Shown here: one piece after another, positions 33,267-44,084 of the stretch
How the letters are laid out: each line of letters starts with the position of its first letter
Numbering within the stretch: position 1 is the stretch's first letter
DNA from: Lomentospora prolificans
Lineage: Eukaryota; Ascomycota; Sordariomycetes; Microascales; Microascaceae
Reading direction: 5' to 3'
Assembly: GCA_029532625.1 (NCBI GenBank)
Contig: JARFXM010000011.1
Span: 4,539,501 to 4,603,500 of the forward strand
DNA: 64,000 nucleotides
Made by a program: the position numbers and the translations under genes
Notes under the pieces: model-generated
Told to the model about the DNA's origin: nothing
What the model saw: the letters and a program-made list of their open reading frames with translations, nothing else
The model's database searches: none

Positions 33267-33720
33267 CTTTGGAAACAGAGGCTTAATTGTGTTTCTTGGG
33301 TAAGGTTCCCCTCACAGCAATATGGAAACTCAACGATTGTCGCGGCCTTCTACGAAAATGGAACTCTCTGGCAGATAAACGTGTAGCAAAAGTATCTGTC
33401 ATTAAAGAAAATTACGTCATTTCGGTTGAGAAGAGATCTTGTGACAACTCTGGTATCCTGTGCTACGAGTACCTTCGTACAAGGAAGTATTACGCCTAAT
33501 GGATAATTAGCGCGCTGAGATGGAACAATGGTCTGCGCGCCTCCCGACAGGAAAGAAGGTGTGGTGGGATGACTAAGCACCTGACATCTGGTTCGCGTGC
33601 AAGGCGTCCAGCACCAGCCTGAGGTGGAATCAGGGTGGCGGCTTAACTTTAAATCAACGCAACCCTTTTTCCTGAGAAACGATATCCCCATCGAGATATT
33701 ACTCGAGAGAAGCGACTCTT
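33267..33720. other. Intergenic upstream of cactin
   Basis: 454 bases; probably 3' UTR of the small gene plus the cactin promoter. A 5' coding exon of cactin here cannot be excluded. Confidence 0.4.
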
Positions 33721-35346
33721 ATGGATCCAGGCAGACGTGCTCGGCTCCAGGGAAAGGATTACACCCGAGAGCTGTCATCACCTCGGTTCGACCCTTTCAC
33801 GCGAGTATCGAAACCGAAGAACAACACCCCGGCGCAAACCCAGTCCAACGCCAAATACCTTACCCAGGATGAGCAATCTGAGCAGTTCGTCGCGGATGAG
33901 GACAAGTTCGTCCTAAAACAATCGAAGAAGAAAGCTGACATCCGCGTCCGCGAAGATCGCGCCACCCCGATTGACCTGCTTGCTTTCAACCTCCGATACA
34001 TCGACACGGATCGGGACGTTTTTGACGACAATGACGCAGATATAGAAATTGACGTACCCACACCAGAGCAACTTATCGACTCTCTTAACGCGCAGCAACT
34101 AAAGGAGCTCGATGACGAGATCACACATTATCATACCCTTGAGACTAATCAGCGGAATCGTGAGTACTGGAGATCTCTAAAAACGATCGCTCGCCATCGT
34201 CGGGATCAGCTTTTAAGTCAAGGCAAGGATGACCGCGCGATCGCCTCGGTGACGGACAATATCGATAAGATCTTAAGTCCCAAGACCTACGAGCAGCTCG
34301 AGGCACTGGAAGACCAGATCAAGGCGAAGCTCAATTCGGATGAGGATATCGACACGGACTATTGGGAACAGCTTCTCAAAAGACTGAAGGTCTGGAAAGC
34401 GAGGGCTCAAGCCAAGAAGATATACCAGGATATCAAAGCGGCGCGGGTAGAGCAACTTAAGAAGACGAATCCCGACAAGGCAACATGGCTAGAGAATTCT
34501 GACGGCACAGTTCTCGCGAAAGTAAAGTTGGAGGCATCATCACAAACTCCTGCGGCAAAGAAACCCGAAGCTAAAGCCTTCTCGAAGCCACCATCGCAGC
34601 TCGCCGCCCAAGGATCAAGTGCGGCCCCGCCAGGCACTGCGCGGTTTACCCAAGCTCCGAACGAGGACTTTTCGCAGACGACCAAGGCCCTATTTGAGCG
34701 GGAAGTCGCCAAGGGCTTTAGTGAGAATGAAGAGATCTTCACCGCGGAGGAATCCGTGCCAGGCGCTTCTGCCCCGAAATGGGCCGGCAAGCACCGGCCA
34801 CGTAAACCGAGGTACTTCAACCGTGTCCAGATGGGGTATGAGTGGAACAAGTATAACCAGACTCATTACGATCACGACAACCCACCGCCCAAAGTGGTTC
34901 AGGGCTACAAGTTCAACATCTTCTATCCCGATCTGATTGACAAGACGAAGGCGCCGACGTATAAGATTATCCGAGAGCACGGTCGGAGGCGGGGCGAGTC
35001 GTTTACCCCAGCTGGTGAGGCTGATACGTGTCTCATTAGATTCATCGCAGGTCCTCCCTATGAGGATATTGCGTTCCGAATCGTGGATCGAGAGTGGGAT
35101 TATAGTGCGAAGAGGGATAGGGGCTTCCGAAGCACCTTTGACAAGGTATTTATGCCCTTACTAGGAGATCATCTCCCCAGTCGTATCTGGAGACGTGCCA
35201 TACTAATGCGTTACCATCTCTAGGGTATTTTACAACTGCATTTCCAGTTCAAAAAGGTAAGACGCCACCGCATTCCAAAACACATTTACAGCGGGCGAGG
35301 ATTTCAGCACTGACACGTCCTCAAACAGATCTATTACCGGAAATGA
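33721..35346 (+). CDS. cactin: Cactin, spliceosome-associated protein
   Basis: Three exons (33721-35145, 35224-35256, 35329-35346) give 491 residues. Exon 2 has only 33 nt and exon 3 only 18 nt, but splicing produces GILQLHFQFKKIYYRK, the invariant cactin C-terminus. Cactin is a nuclear protein of the spliceosome, needed for correct splicing and in fission yeast for telomere and chromosome stability. It shows KADIRVREDRATPIDLLAFNLRY, the acidic/helical cactin-mid region, and from about residue 357 the CactinC domain (RYFNRVQMGYEWNKYNQTHY, GYKFNIFYPDLIDK, RFIAGPPYEDIAFRIVDREW). The N-terminus is shorter than in animals but normal for fungi. Intron 2 has a CACTGAC branch site. Confidence 0.93.
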
Positions 35347-38300
35347 AGAACTGACGCTGAACATCGAAATAATCGCCTTCCATCTGCTGCGCCTTTCTTC
35401 CTTGGTAAATATGCCACGGCTGAGTTGAGACTGGATATAGGATGAAGGTAAATCACGAATATTATGCCAAGAATTCTTCACCTCAATACTATTGGGCACC
35501 ACCGAAAACATGGTAGCCTGCCTATGGAACATGTCCAAGGGACTCAGTTTCTTAGCTTGTTGCTTTCAATTCCAGTGTGCCTTCCTACTGTTGTGGGCGT
35601 ATATGTCGCGTCCCTGTGCGTTGAATCGGGCTAGCGGGCGTCGGTCAAAGTGACCATATTGCTCCTACGTGGAAGAAAGGGTATTTACGCACGAGGTTTG
35701 CTGGAACTCGATATTGAAGACTCCAGCACGGCCAATCTGACTTTGTCGGTTGGGGAATAGGCTTCCTGTGCGGTATGGATAGCTTAAAACTCAGGCCCAG
35801 CTGGTCCAAAAAAAGGCCTAAAGATTTTGACGTCTTGAAATTTTGACACGCTATCCAGGATGTCTCTGAGGCCCGGAATGAACATTTACGCATCCCTTTT
35901 CAGACAATACGACGCTGTGATACTGACTTTCTTGGTCACCCCCATTGTATTACCAGGGGGCCTCCCTTCATACCTTCAACATTCGCCTCGTCACTCAACC
36001 GATACAAGAATTTTTGACTCAAGAGATCGGGCGGAGTGTTCTCTAGGTATACAGACGCCTATTCCCCGCATCAGGTCAGACCCAACTTATCCTGTCGCAT
36101 CCGCCGTATTAAGTCACGTAGTCACGCCCTATCCACGCCCCTCCCTCTTCCGTTCGATGTATAGAAATGCAATACCAGCCTAGATAGTGCTGGAGCCCGC
36201 TTCCTTCAGGTAGGAGTCCGAAAGGAAAAGAGTGCGCAAATTTTGGCGGGCCGGAGCCGAGCGATGGGAACTGCAACGTCGCAACGGGAAAACAAAGGTT
36301 TCGTCCTTGCCTATTCCAACCTGCTCTTTCCCACCCCTTCAGGAGCATAGGGCTGCAATGTTCCTTCCTGTATCACTGACTCTCTGCTCGCCTTTCTTCC
36401 CCAAAGTAGACGTTTCTTCTCAGGTGGTGGGGACATCGAAGGAAGATTCTAGTACATGTATGAGTGGCTCATGGTTGGCGAACATTCGTCAATATGCACC
36501 TATCCGGCGGAGAAGCTTCTGTCTTCCCGTCAAGGTGTCGGCCTCCTGGACACCGCCATGCCGGTCAGAGTCGGCGGGCTATCGGTACTTAGCCATGCGT
36601 CCACAAGTAATACTACTCAGTATCCACTGTTTGATCCGCCTCTCCATTTCGACATTGAAAACGGTCCTGGGGTAGCGGGAAAGGCTGGAAAAGCTGTGTC
36701 GTAAGTAGAGCAGCCCCTTCGGTCGGCCGTCGTTCCAGTGTTGTACAAACACTGAGTGGGCAGTGATTGTGTCTTGACTCTCATGGTCCCTCCATTATTT
36801 TCCTCGATTTCATCAATGTATCAACAGGGTTTGTGTGGCTCTTTCTTCCCCTGGATGCGGGCGGTGATTTCTCTTGTGAACCAAGCTTTTTCAAGATTCT
36901 CGTCGGTGGTCCTGTACGAGAAGACATAGTTGATTAGCCGTGATATTCTAGAGGGTTTCTCTGAAGGTGGTCCTACGGGGAAATCTGCGCTTGGAATGAG
37001 GACGCACACCACCCCAAAAGACAAGCCAAAGCGCAGACACGCTATCGGGGAAATCATAAACAACGGGATCCATTTCATTGACTCATGAGAGGTAAATCAG
37101 AATTCGGCAAGTGAGCGAATGCTCGAAACACAGACGCGGGTTCTGCAAAGGACGATTCATCCGGGCCTTCTTTTTCGATGGCTCGCAGAAGAGTCGGTTA
37201 GAAAGAGCAGGAGGGGCTTCTAAAGCCGTTCTATTGCCTTACATGTAGTTTGCTCCGGAGAAAAAGGGACGAGGGTCTGTTGCTTGGCCACGGTGGAAAA
37301 ACGTGTGCAAGCAAGATTCAGGAGGCTTGCCTTGAGAACTGTAATTGATTACCCAGGTGGCAAGCTTGTAGGTAATAGCTGAGAATCTTAAAGCCTCAAA
37401 AAAACACCACTGACTATCCATAGGAGGCACCACGGGCCAGAAATCATAGAGTAGCAGCTCACCGACGACTGCCGCGGACAGGCAATCTTCCTTGCACAGT
37501 GGCGCACCGTCTACTTGTCGGCTTTGGTAGTCCCTTTTGCAGCCAGACTACATGATGCTACATCTGCCTGCGTTTGCCATCAAACGGATTCCCTGTTCTT
37601 TCCAGTTTTGACTAGAGTGGCTTTTCGGAAGTCTTTTCCGCCCAGTTTGTGGGCGCAAACGCTCTAGAAGAGAAGGAAATGATCGGCCAATTATGGTGCT
37701 TGCCTTGCCCTAGAGTCGCGACGGAGGAAGGGTAAATGCGAAGGTAAGAGAGCGTAACGTTAGTAGTGAAAGATAATGAGAAAACAAAATGTACGACGTA
37801 TCGCTGGCGTTCGACCGGAGGGGGGAGAAAACAGCATCACACTCCCAGGCTTATTGGACAGGGTCAGAGATAAACAGAGGGTGGGGGAGAGAGGCAAGTC
37901 ACCAGCAAATGCTTGTTAGATGATGCGTTTTCGCCGTGAAACTACACCCAAAACCAGAGACATATAGAGAGCGCTGCGAGGCGACAAGAACCGCTTGGGT
38001 ATTCCCGAGCCTGAGCAGCGTGCCATTCAAGCAACTATGTAGCCCTACCCAATCAATATCAACACAGAATGAGGCAGGAGCATATCGGACGCGACATACC
38101 CAACCATATGCCGCGGCGAAGGATGATCGTTTTCTATCTTAGCGCAGTCTCCTTCAGACGCCTCTACGCCCAGGATCTACCTTGAGACAGTTCCGATCAA
38201 GTGCGCCGACACTCGTTCCACAGTGGCGACACAAGACTCTCCTCCACTGGCAATAGTATACCGCGGGATCACTGGTCGACCTTATCTCACACCCCCCATC

Positions 38301-39596
38301 GTACAGGTTCTGTATGGGGGTAATTGGGTATGCTACGGAGGAGCACTTGATTTCATGAGGCGCGGAAGTACGGAGCTTCCCTTATAGATAGTTCATTAGG
38401 TGAGTGTAGCCTATCTCCACCTCGATGAGGCTGTCTGGCCATTCAACCAAACATCAAGCATGGGCCAGCTAGCAACTGCACAGCGCAAGTGCAGTGCTCG
38501 GTACAGTGAAGCGGAGCGTGTCGCAATGATCGAGTCGGTATTGGCACTGGGTCTCGATTTGTATCCCAATCTCCCCTCGCGGATTTGCATTTCACGCAGG
38601 ATGGCTCATTCACCCCTTATCCCTGCAAGTCGGATACGTCCTTACTCACACGCCCTCTGTTTCTCAACCCACCCCAACCTCTCAACGGCTGTACCTGGCT
38701 GTACCCTTTATTTCCGCTGGCCACTTACACATGGCTATGTCCTAACGGAGGGCTTCTTGTCTCAAGATAGGTTTCCTCCCTGGACCGTTAAATTCCCCTC
38801 TTCCCTTTTTGGGAGATGTCTGAAGACTCGCCTTCATTCTTCTCCGCCCCCCCCCCCCCGGCCCCCCCCCCCGGCTCCTTCCCCCTTCGATCGCTCACTA
38901 GCCTTCCCTGCCCTATTTGACCTCAACCTTGCACTTGCTCCTTCCCTTTACTAGCCCGAATAAGTGCGTACGGCCAGCGAAGTGCGGAATACGGGATCAA
39001 CCCACTATTAGATGGATATCATCCAGTCAATCCAGGCACACCCTTGGCCCGTAGCTTTTCCCCCAGTGTTCTAACTTGTGACATGTAAACGACAGTGCCT
39101 GCTTTCTTCTCAATCTTTATAGAAACCCACTGCACACCCATCATCAACTCTTCACCATCCATATCCAGACTCTTCGACCTACTTCGGTTCGGCGTACATG
39201 GTATCTTATCCAAGTTTCCTTGCGCCTTTTGCATATTCGCTAGACGTCGTTTTCTATGTCAACTGAAACACGAACTGCGAGAGAGACAACGCCTCTGACT
39301 CTGATGCTCTGGAGAACCTTTGACGTCTTCCAGACCTCGTACATTGTTCTCACCTCTCGTCCTGGCTTTGGTCTCTCCAACATCTCGGTCTTACCCGCCA
39401 GGTTTCATTTCAGTTCTCTCCAGCGCTTTTCTAGCCAAGATCTTTATTACTCTAGGACACGAGTCCCCTTCTCTTAAATCACCTAACGCAAAGTCTAAGA
39501 CATCCCACAACGGGTTTCAGTTTATTCCACCCCTCACTTGGGACAGGGAGAAATCACCACCCGCCAGGCTTACCTGCAAGTCCCAAGAATCACAAT
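35347..39596. other. Intergenic between cactin and the forkhead gene
   Basis: 4250 bases. No gene with recognised homology. A possible spliced minus-strand gene at about 36.8-37.6 kb is discussed under findings. The last 500 bases are C/T-rich, consistent with a long 5' leader for the forkhead gene. Confidence 0.4.
38847..38872. repeat. C13-GG-C11 tract
   Basis: Thirteen C, two G and eleven C. The opposite strand is a strong G-quadruplex candidate. Confidence 0.85.
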
Positions 39597-41330
39597 ATGG
39601 AACCTCGTTATCCTGACGGCCTCCCCGTCTTAGTCTATCCTAACGAACGACCTGGCTTGTCAGAAGACGAACGCTATGCCCACGGCATGGAGTCAGCCTC
39701 GCGGGGCCCATTTTATTGTCAACGCCTCCGTTTAGACCACCAGATACCGGGTACGCCCGCGATGCACTATCAATCCCACCCCCACCAACTTGCAAGTCAA
39801 ACGCTGCCTCCTGCGCAAAGTCACCAAGGGGTAGCGCCATGGTCACCCCCAGATGAAAGCCGCGAATTCGAACACTACTCCTATCAGGGCTTTCCTCCCG
39901 AATGCGGAGAGCTATCATTAGATTATAAGCAATCGCCCATATCCCCAGTGTCTTGGTCGTCCCCAAGACAGCTGCCCTTTCAAACACCGAATGAGCAACT
40001 CCAATCTCCTGACCAAACGGCAGCAATGGTAATCAACAGTCCTGCGAGCGACCCATCCCCCACTGCATTTACGCGCTCCGTGATAGAGGATAGCATGCCG
40101 CCCGTCGGTTACCCAACGATACGAGACGGTAGCGGTACTGAAAGGAACTCCCCGCTGGAGATGAAGCCTGCCTTTCTCTACTCCTCGCCATCGGAGCAAC
40201 AACTCGGCATGCAAAGTCCATTCAGTGACTTGGGTGAGGATGGAATGAGTCTGAGCACGGTGTCTGACGGAGGCGACGCCTCATCCAACAGAGAAAGGAA
40301 CAGAGCACACGAACCCTACGCAAAACTCATCTACAGGGCTTTCATGGAGCAGAAGCGTCCCATGACCCTACAAGAAATCTATCAGTGGTTTCGGGAAAAC
40401 ACTGACAAAGCGCAGAGTGAGGGAAAGGGAAAGGGGAACCGCAGCGGCAAGAACCAGAACGGCTGGATGAATAGTGTGCGGCACAATCTGAGCATGAACA
40501 AGGTGCGTGAATTCCCTGAACCGGATACTAGAGTGGCGTTTCGGTTCTTGCTAGCTTCCGGCTAGCAAGGCCCTCGAAAGCTTTCAAGACGTTTCTGCTA
40601 ATTAAGGTATTGGCAGGCCTTCCAAAAGAGAGAACGCCTGGAGAGTCCAGGGGATGGAACGGATGGAAACTCCACGGCTTCTGGAGCGAGAAAGCAGGCA
40701 AATGAATGGTTCCTTGATGAAGCATTTGTCCGAACCGGTGTACTGCCCACTACGAATTACAGAAATGATGGTTCCCGATCTGCCCGTACCCAACGGCAAA
40801 GACGCCAACGACAACAGCCTCAGCATGCTTCACAACATCGGAAATTGTCAGGAAGAGCAATGTCTGGACGAAAGGGCGGATACGCGTCAAGTCATGCTCA
40901 TCGTAGGCGAAGAGCTGAAGAGCAATGCCAACCTCACAATCAGTTACCACCAGGCTCGGATTACGTCTCTGCCCACTCCCCTTGGCTAGACATGAGTGGA
41001 ACGCCTGAGATGGAGGGACCCGAAATTTTGGGCAAACCGGACATGGTAGAACCGCTGACACCCGAGTCAACACAACTTAGCTACGCGATGCTTGCCACCT
41101 CCCATCCAGTCGCTGGCATGAGAAGTGGCAACTCTCAGGCCCCTGGGCCGTATCAAATATCGCCTTTCATAGCACAACCTTTCGTGAATCAGTCCGGTTT
41201 TGATTTTACCGATATTTCTGGAGTCTATTCAGGTGGTCCTATCTTTACCAACTACGAAATACGCACGTTTCAGCATGTTTCCGAGGATGGAGAGTGCGAT
41301 AGAACCCGTCTCCCAGGTGCGGGGATATAG
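39597..41330 (+). CDS. Forkhead (winged-helix) transcription factor
   Basis: Two exons (39597-40502, 40617-41330) give 539 residues. The 114-nt intron (GTGCGT, TGCTAAT, GGCAG) splits the DNA-binding domain directly after RHNLSMNK. The forkhead domain (about residues 235-345) shows EPYAKLIYRAFMEQKRPMTL, QEIYQWFRENTDK, NGWMNSVRHNLSMNKAFQKR and NEWFLDEAFVRTGV. The flanks are low-complexity Pro/Ser/Gln sequence. An insertion (SEGKGKGNRSGKNQ) lengthens the loop before helix 3 compared with what I remember of fungal relatives. It is probably a nuclear regulator of development; similarity to Aspergillus FhpA is my impression only. It is followed by the window's 15-kb gene-free region. Confidence 0.87.
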
Positions 41331-42304
41331 GGGAGTTCACCCCTAACTTTTGCGCGCTGGAGGAGAGCGAGCCGCGATTATCGACCTGCTAGGAGTGGAA
41401 GAGAGGGTGAGAGGGGGAAAACGACAAAGCCGAAAATGCGAGGAGATTCGGGGAAAAGGGAGAAAACGAAAAGGCAAAGTGGAAGTTACCCAGACCAACC
41501 CAGGCTGAGCACCAGTAGCGGTCCGTCGCACATCCCTCGAGCCGGGGGAGCTGGTGCTCTCTCAGTCGCCAGCTATCGCAACATATCCTCCCACCTCCTA
41601 GTCACTTTGAAATTCGGAAGGGACCCATAGTCGCGCGCCTTACGAAGTACTCTCCCTTGAAATAGCAGAGTTGACACTCATCACCTTATGCTTCCCAGTC
41701 CTCTTTCTTCACAGATCCCATCAGGTTGGGTTTGCGGCCAATTCTTCTTCCAGCCCATGTGCCTAGCAGGATCTAATTTATGGGCCAACTGATCCTAGAC
41801 GCCGTCAGCGTCTCATAGGGGACCACAAAAGCTGCAGGGTTTCCTGTGGGGTCTGATGTAGTCGTAGTTGGGTGAGCCGGCCCAGTTTGGTCACGCTCGG
41901 CCTTCCTCAGGACCCCAGTCAGGTCGCTCGCCAGGCCCTTGCGCACCAGTGGCCGAGCATGTCTTCGGCTAAGGAGTGGAATCGCCCTCTATTACTCTTG
42001 CGCCGCCTTTTTGTCTCACTCACGCATTCGGCGTTTTACGGATGACGGGGCGAGTTTCTTTATTTTTTATTACTTTTTTTATTGTCATTGTCGTTGCCTC
42101 CTTCACTCTCGTCAAGATCCAATTTCCCATCGACTGATGGCGATATTTCTCCCGCGCAGAGTGGGTCTATCTTGTTTGTTTCCTTCCTAATACTCGAATT
42201 AAAAGACTGCCAGGCGCAAGGTTTGGACCTTGCTCGCCGGCTAGGGCTCGCGCATCTTGGGGGCTTTCTTTTCTTTTCTTTTCCTCTTTTTTTTTGTAAG
42301 AGAA

Positions 42305-42328
42305 GGGGGGTTGGGGTTGGGGTTGGGG
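42305..42328 (+). repeat. (GGGGTT)n, G-quadruplex motif
   Basis: A G6 run and three G4 runs are separated by TT. This is an ideal intramolecular G-quadruplex. It equals the ciliate TTGGGG telomere unit but not the fungal TTAGGG. Confidence 0.9.
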
Positions 42329-43197
42329 TTGGTTGAGATTCTTTATTCTCGTTGAGTTCTGGAATGAATCACAAAAGAAACAAGGGATCACTGGCTTTCT
42401 CGGGAGATGCGGTTTGCTGGCTGTCTCATAATTGGGTATTTTTTAAGTGTGCATCTCTTTTCGCATAATCTGGGCTAAGGTTCTAAACTCTTCTCTCCTC
42501 ATTTTCCTGCGGAGAATGTTGGTGGCCTTCTCCTCACTAGCTAGGCGTCCTGTGAGCCTGTTAGTCGAGGCTCTCGTATCGATTCGGTTAGTCTAATCGT
42601 CATGAATGCCGCTTCAAATCCCCATTTCATTGGTCCGAGGGGCCTCGATGGTGAATGGAGGGTAGATGAAGGCCAGGGGTTTTTTTTCGGTGGGGGGAGG
42701 TGGCTGTGGTTGTGCAGTGCAGTGTTTACAGATGGGGGGGAAAACGCCAGCCAGCGTCTGGCGTCCAAAGGTTCCTCTAATGTTCCCGGTCCTCGTCTTC
42801 CCTCTTCTGCATTTGGGACATGATGGGCCGGGAAGACGAAAGTGGCTTGTGGTCTCGTTTTTTTGCAATCTCTCATTTTCTTTTTTTCCCTTGTAATACT
42901 CACTCATGCTCCAAGAATGGAATGGGACTAGGTTAAGCGTGCGAACTTTTGGGAATTGATATTTTTTTTGCTCTTTCATTCCCTCTGCCAGAGAGAGACA
43001 GAGGCCACCTTGCCAGTCTTCTTTCCACCTTCCATTTTGCTTGCCACGTTCCTCAGATGCTACATCCAGGGGTTTCAGCTACCCCAGGTTCTGGTGTTAC
43101 CACTCCATTCTTCTTTTTCTTTTTTTCGCCGATGAAGGCGGTCAGGGAAGAGCTGGTAAAATCGTAGAATAAAAAAGATTTGAGATAATAACCCTTA

Positions 43198-43216
43198 CCC
43201 CCCCCCCCCCCCCCCC
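43198..43216. repeat. C19 homopolymer
   Basis: Nineteen C, followed after TCCCA by another C6. Confidence 0.9.
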
Positions 43217-44065
43217 TCCCACCCCCCTAGAGACCCCTTTTTCTTTGGCCCCATGTTCAGGTTCCGCATCAGAAAAAGCAAGATAAACTCAAAAAGGTAT
43301 TCTAGCATCGAGTGAAAAAAATGAAAAAGAAACAAAAAGCCAAAAGCGACAATATGCGCTTCTCTCTGGCCATACCATATTAGAAGCCTCGTTGCAAAAG
43401 GGAACCTCGATTCATCAAATGGTTGCTCGCCACTTCGTTCTGCCAAGACTGAGGCTGTCAGCCCTTTCTCAACAGCATCAGCGAAGAGAAATTGGTTGCA
43501 AAATACACCTTCCTGCTTTGGAACCACCATCGCCAACCTAGTGAAAGACGCCTGAAAAGTGTCAAGTACTATTATTAACAAGGGGAGGGGTTATTAACAG
43601 TGGAAGAGCCAAACAGGATCATGCCTTGGAGTAAAGAACAGGGTTATTTCCTATTCAAGGGTAGCGTAAACCGAGCTGTCGGTAGTAGCGCTGGGTTAAA
43701 GTCGGTTGGGGAAAATGAAGGGCGAAAAATGATAATATGCCGTTGTCGTTATTGGGGGTGGGGTGGGAGGTGTGGGAGGATAAAAAGAGAAAAGGGAAGT
43801 AAAAAAAAAAGACCAGGATTGAGAAAAACTTTAAAAAAGCCTGGTCCTGGGGCCGGGGTGCGCTTCGGGAGACGTGAGGTCATCCGCCGACGGAGCTGTA
43901 CCAGATACCAGAGCGTAACGAGACCTTTTCATTGCCGGCTCTTTTTGAGGCATTAGTGGGGATGCCTTGTACGTATTAAGTATACTTAGCTACCGGTGTG
44001 CGGGGAATAGGAGAAATACTTTTGCCGCGATTCTTTATTGTCCTTGGCTTTTTTTTTCTCCTCTC

Positions 44066-44084
44066 TTTTTTTTTTTTTTTTTTT
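44066..44084. repeat. T19 homopolymer
   Basis: Nineteen T within a longer pyrimidine tract. Confidence 0.9.

Noticed and set aside
35230..35538. 102-codon minus-strand frame over the cactin 3' end
   Set aside because: It overlaps the conserved final exons of cactin on the other strand and has no homology.
38400..38954. 184-codon plus-strand frame
   Set aside because: Low-complexity Pro/Ser content from C homopolymers, no family motif and no good start context.
42305..42328. Interstitial telomere
   Set aside because: The unit is TTGGGG, not the fungal TTAGGG, and only about four units are present.
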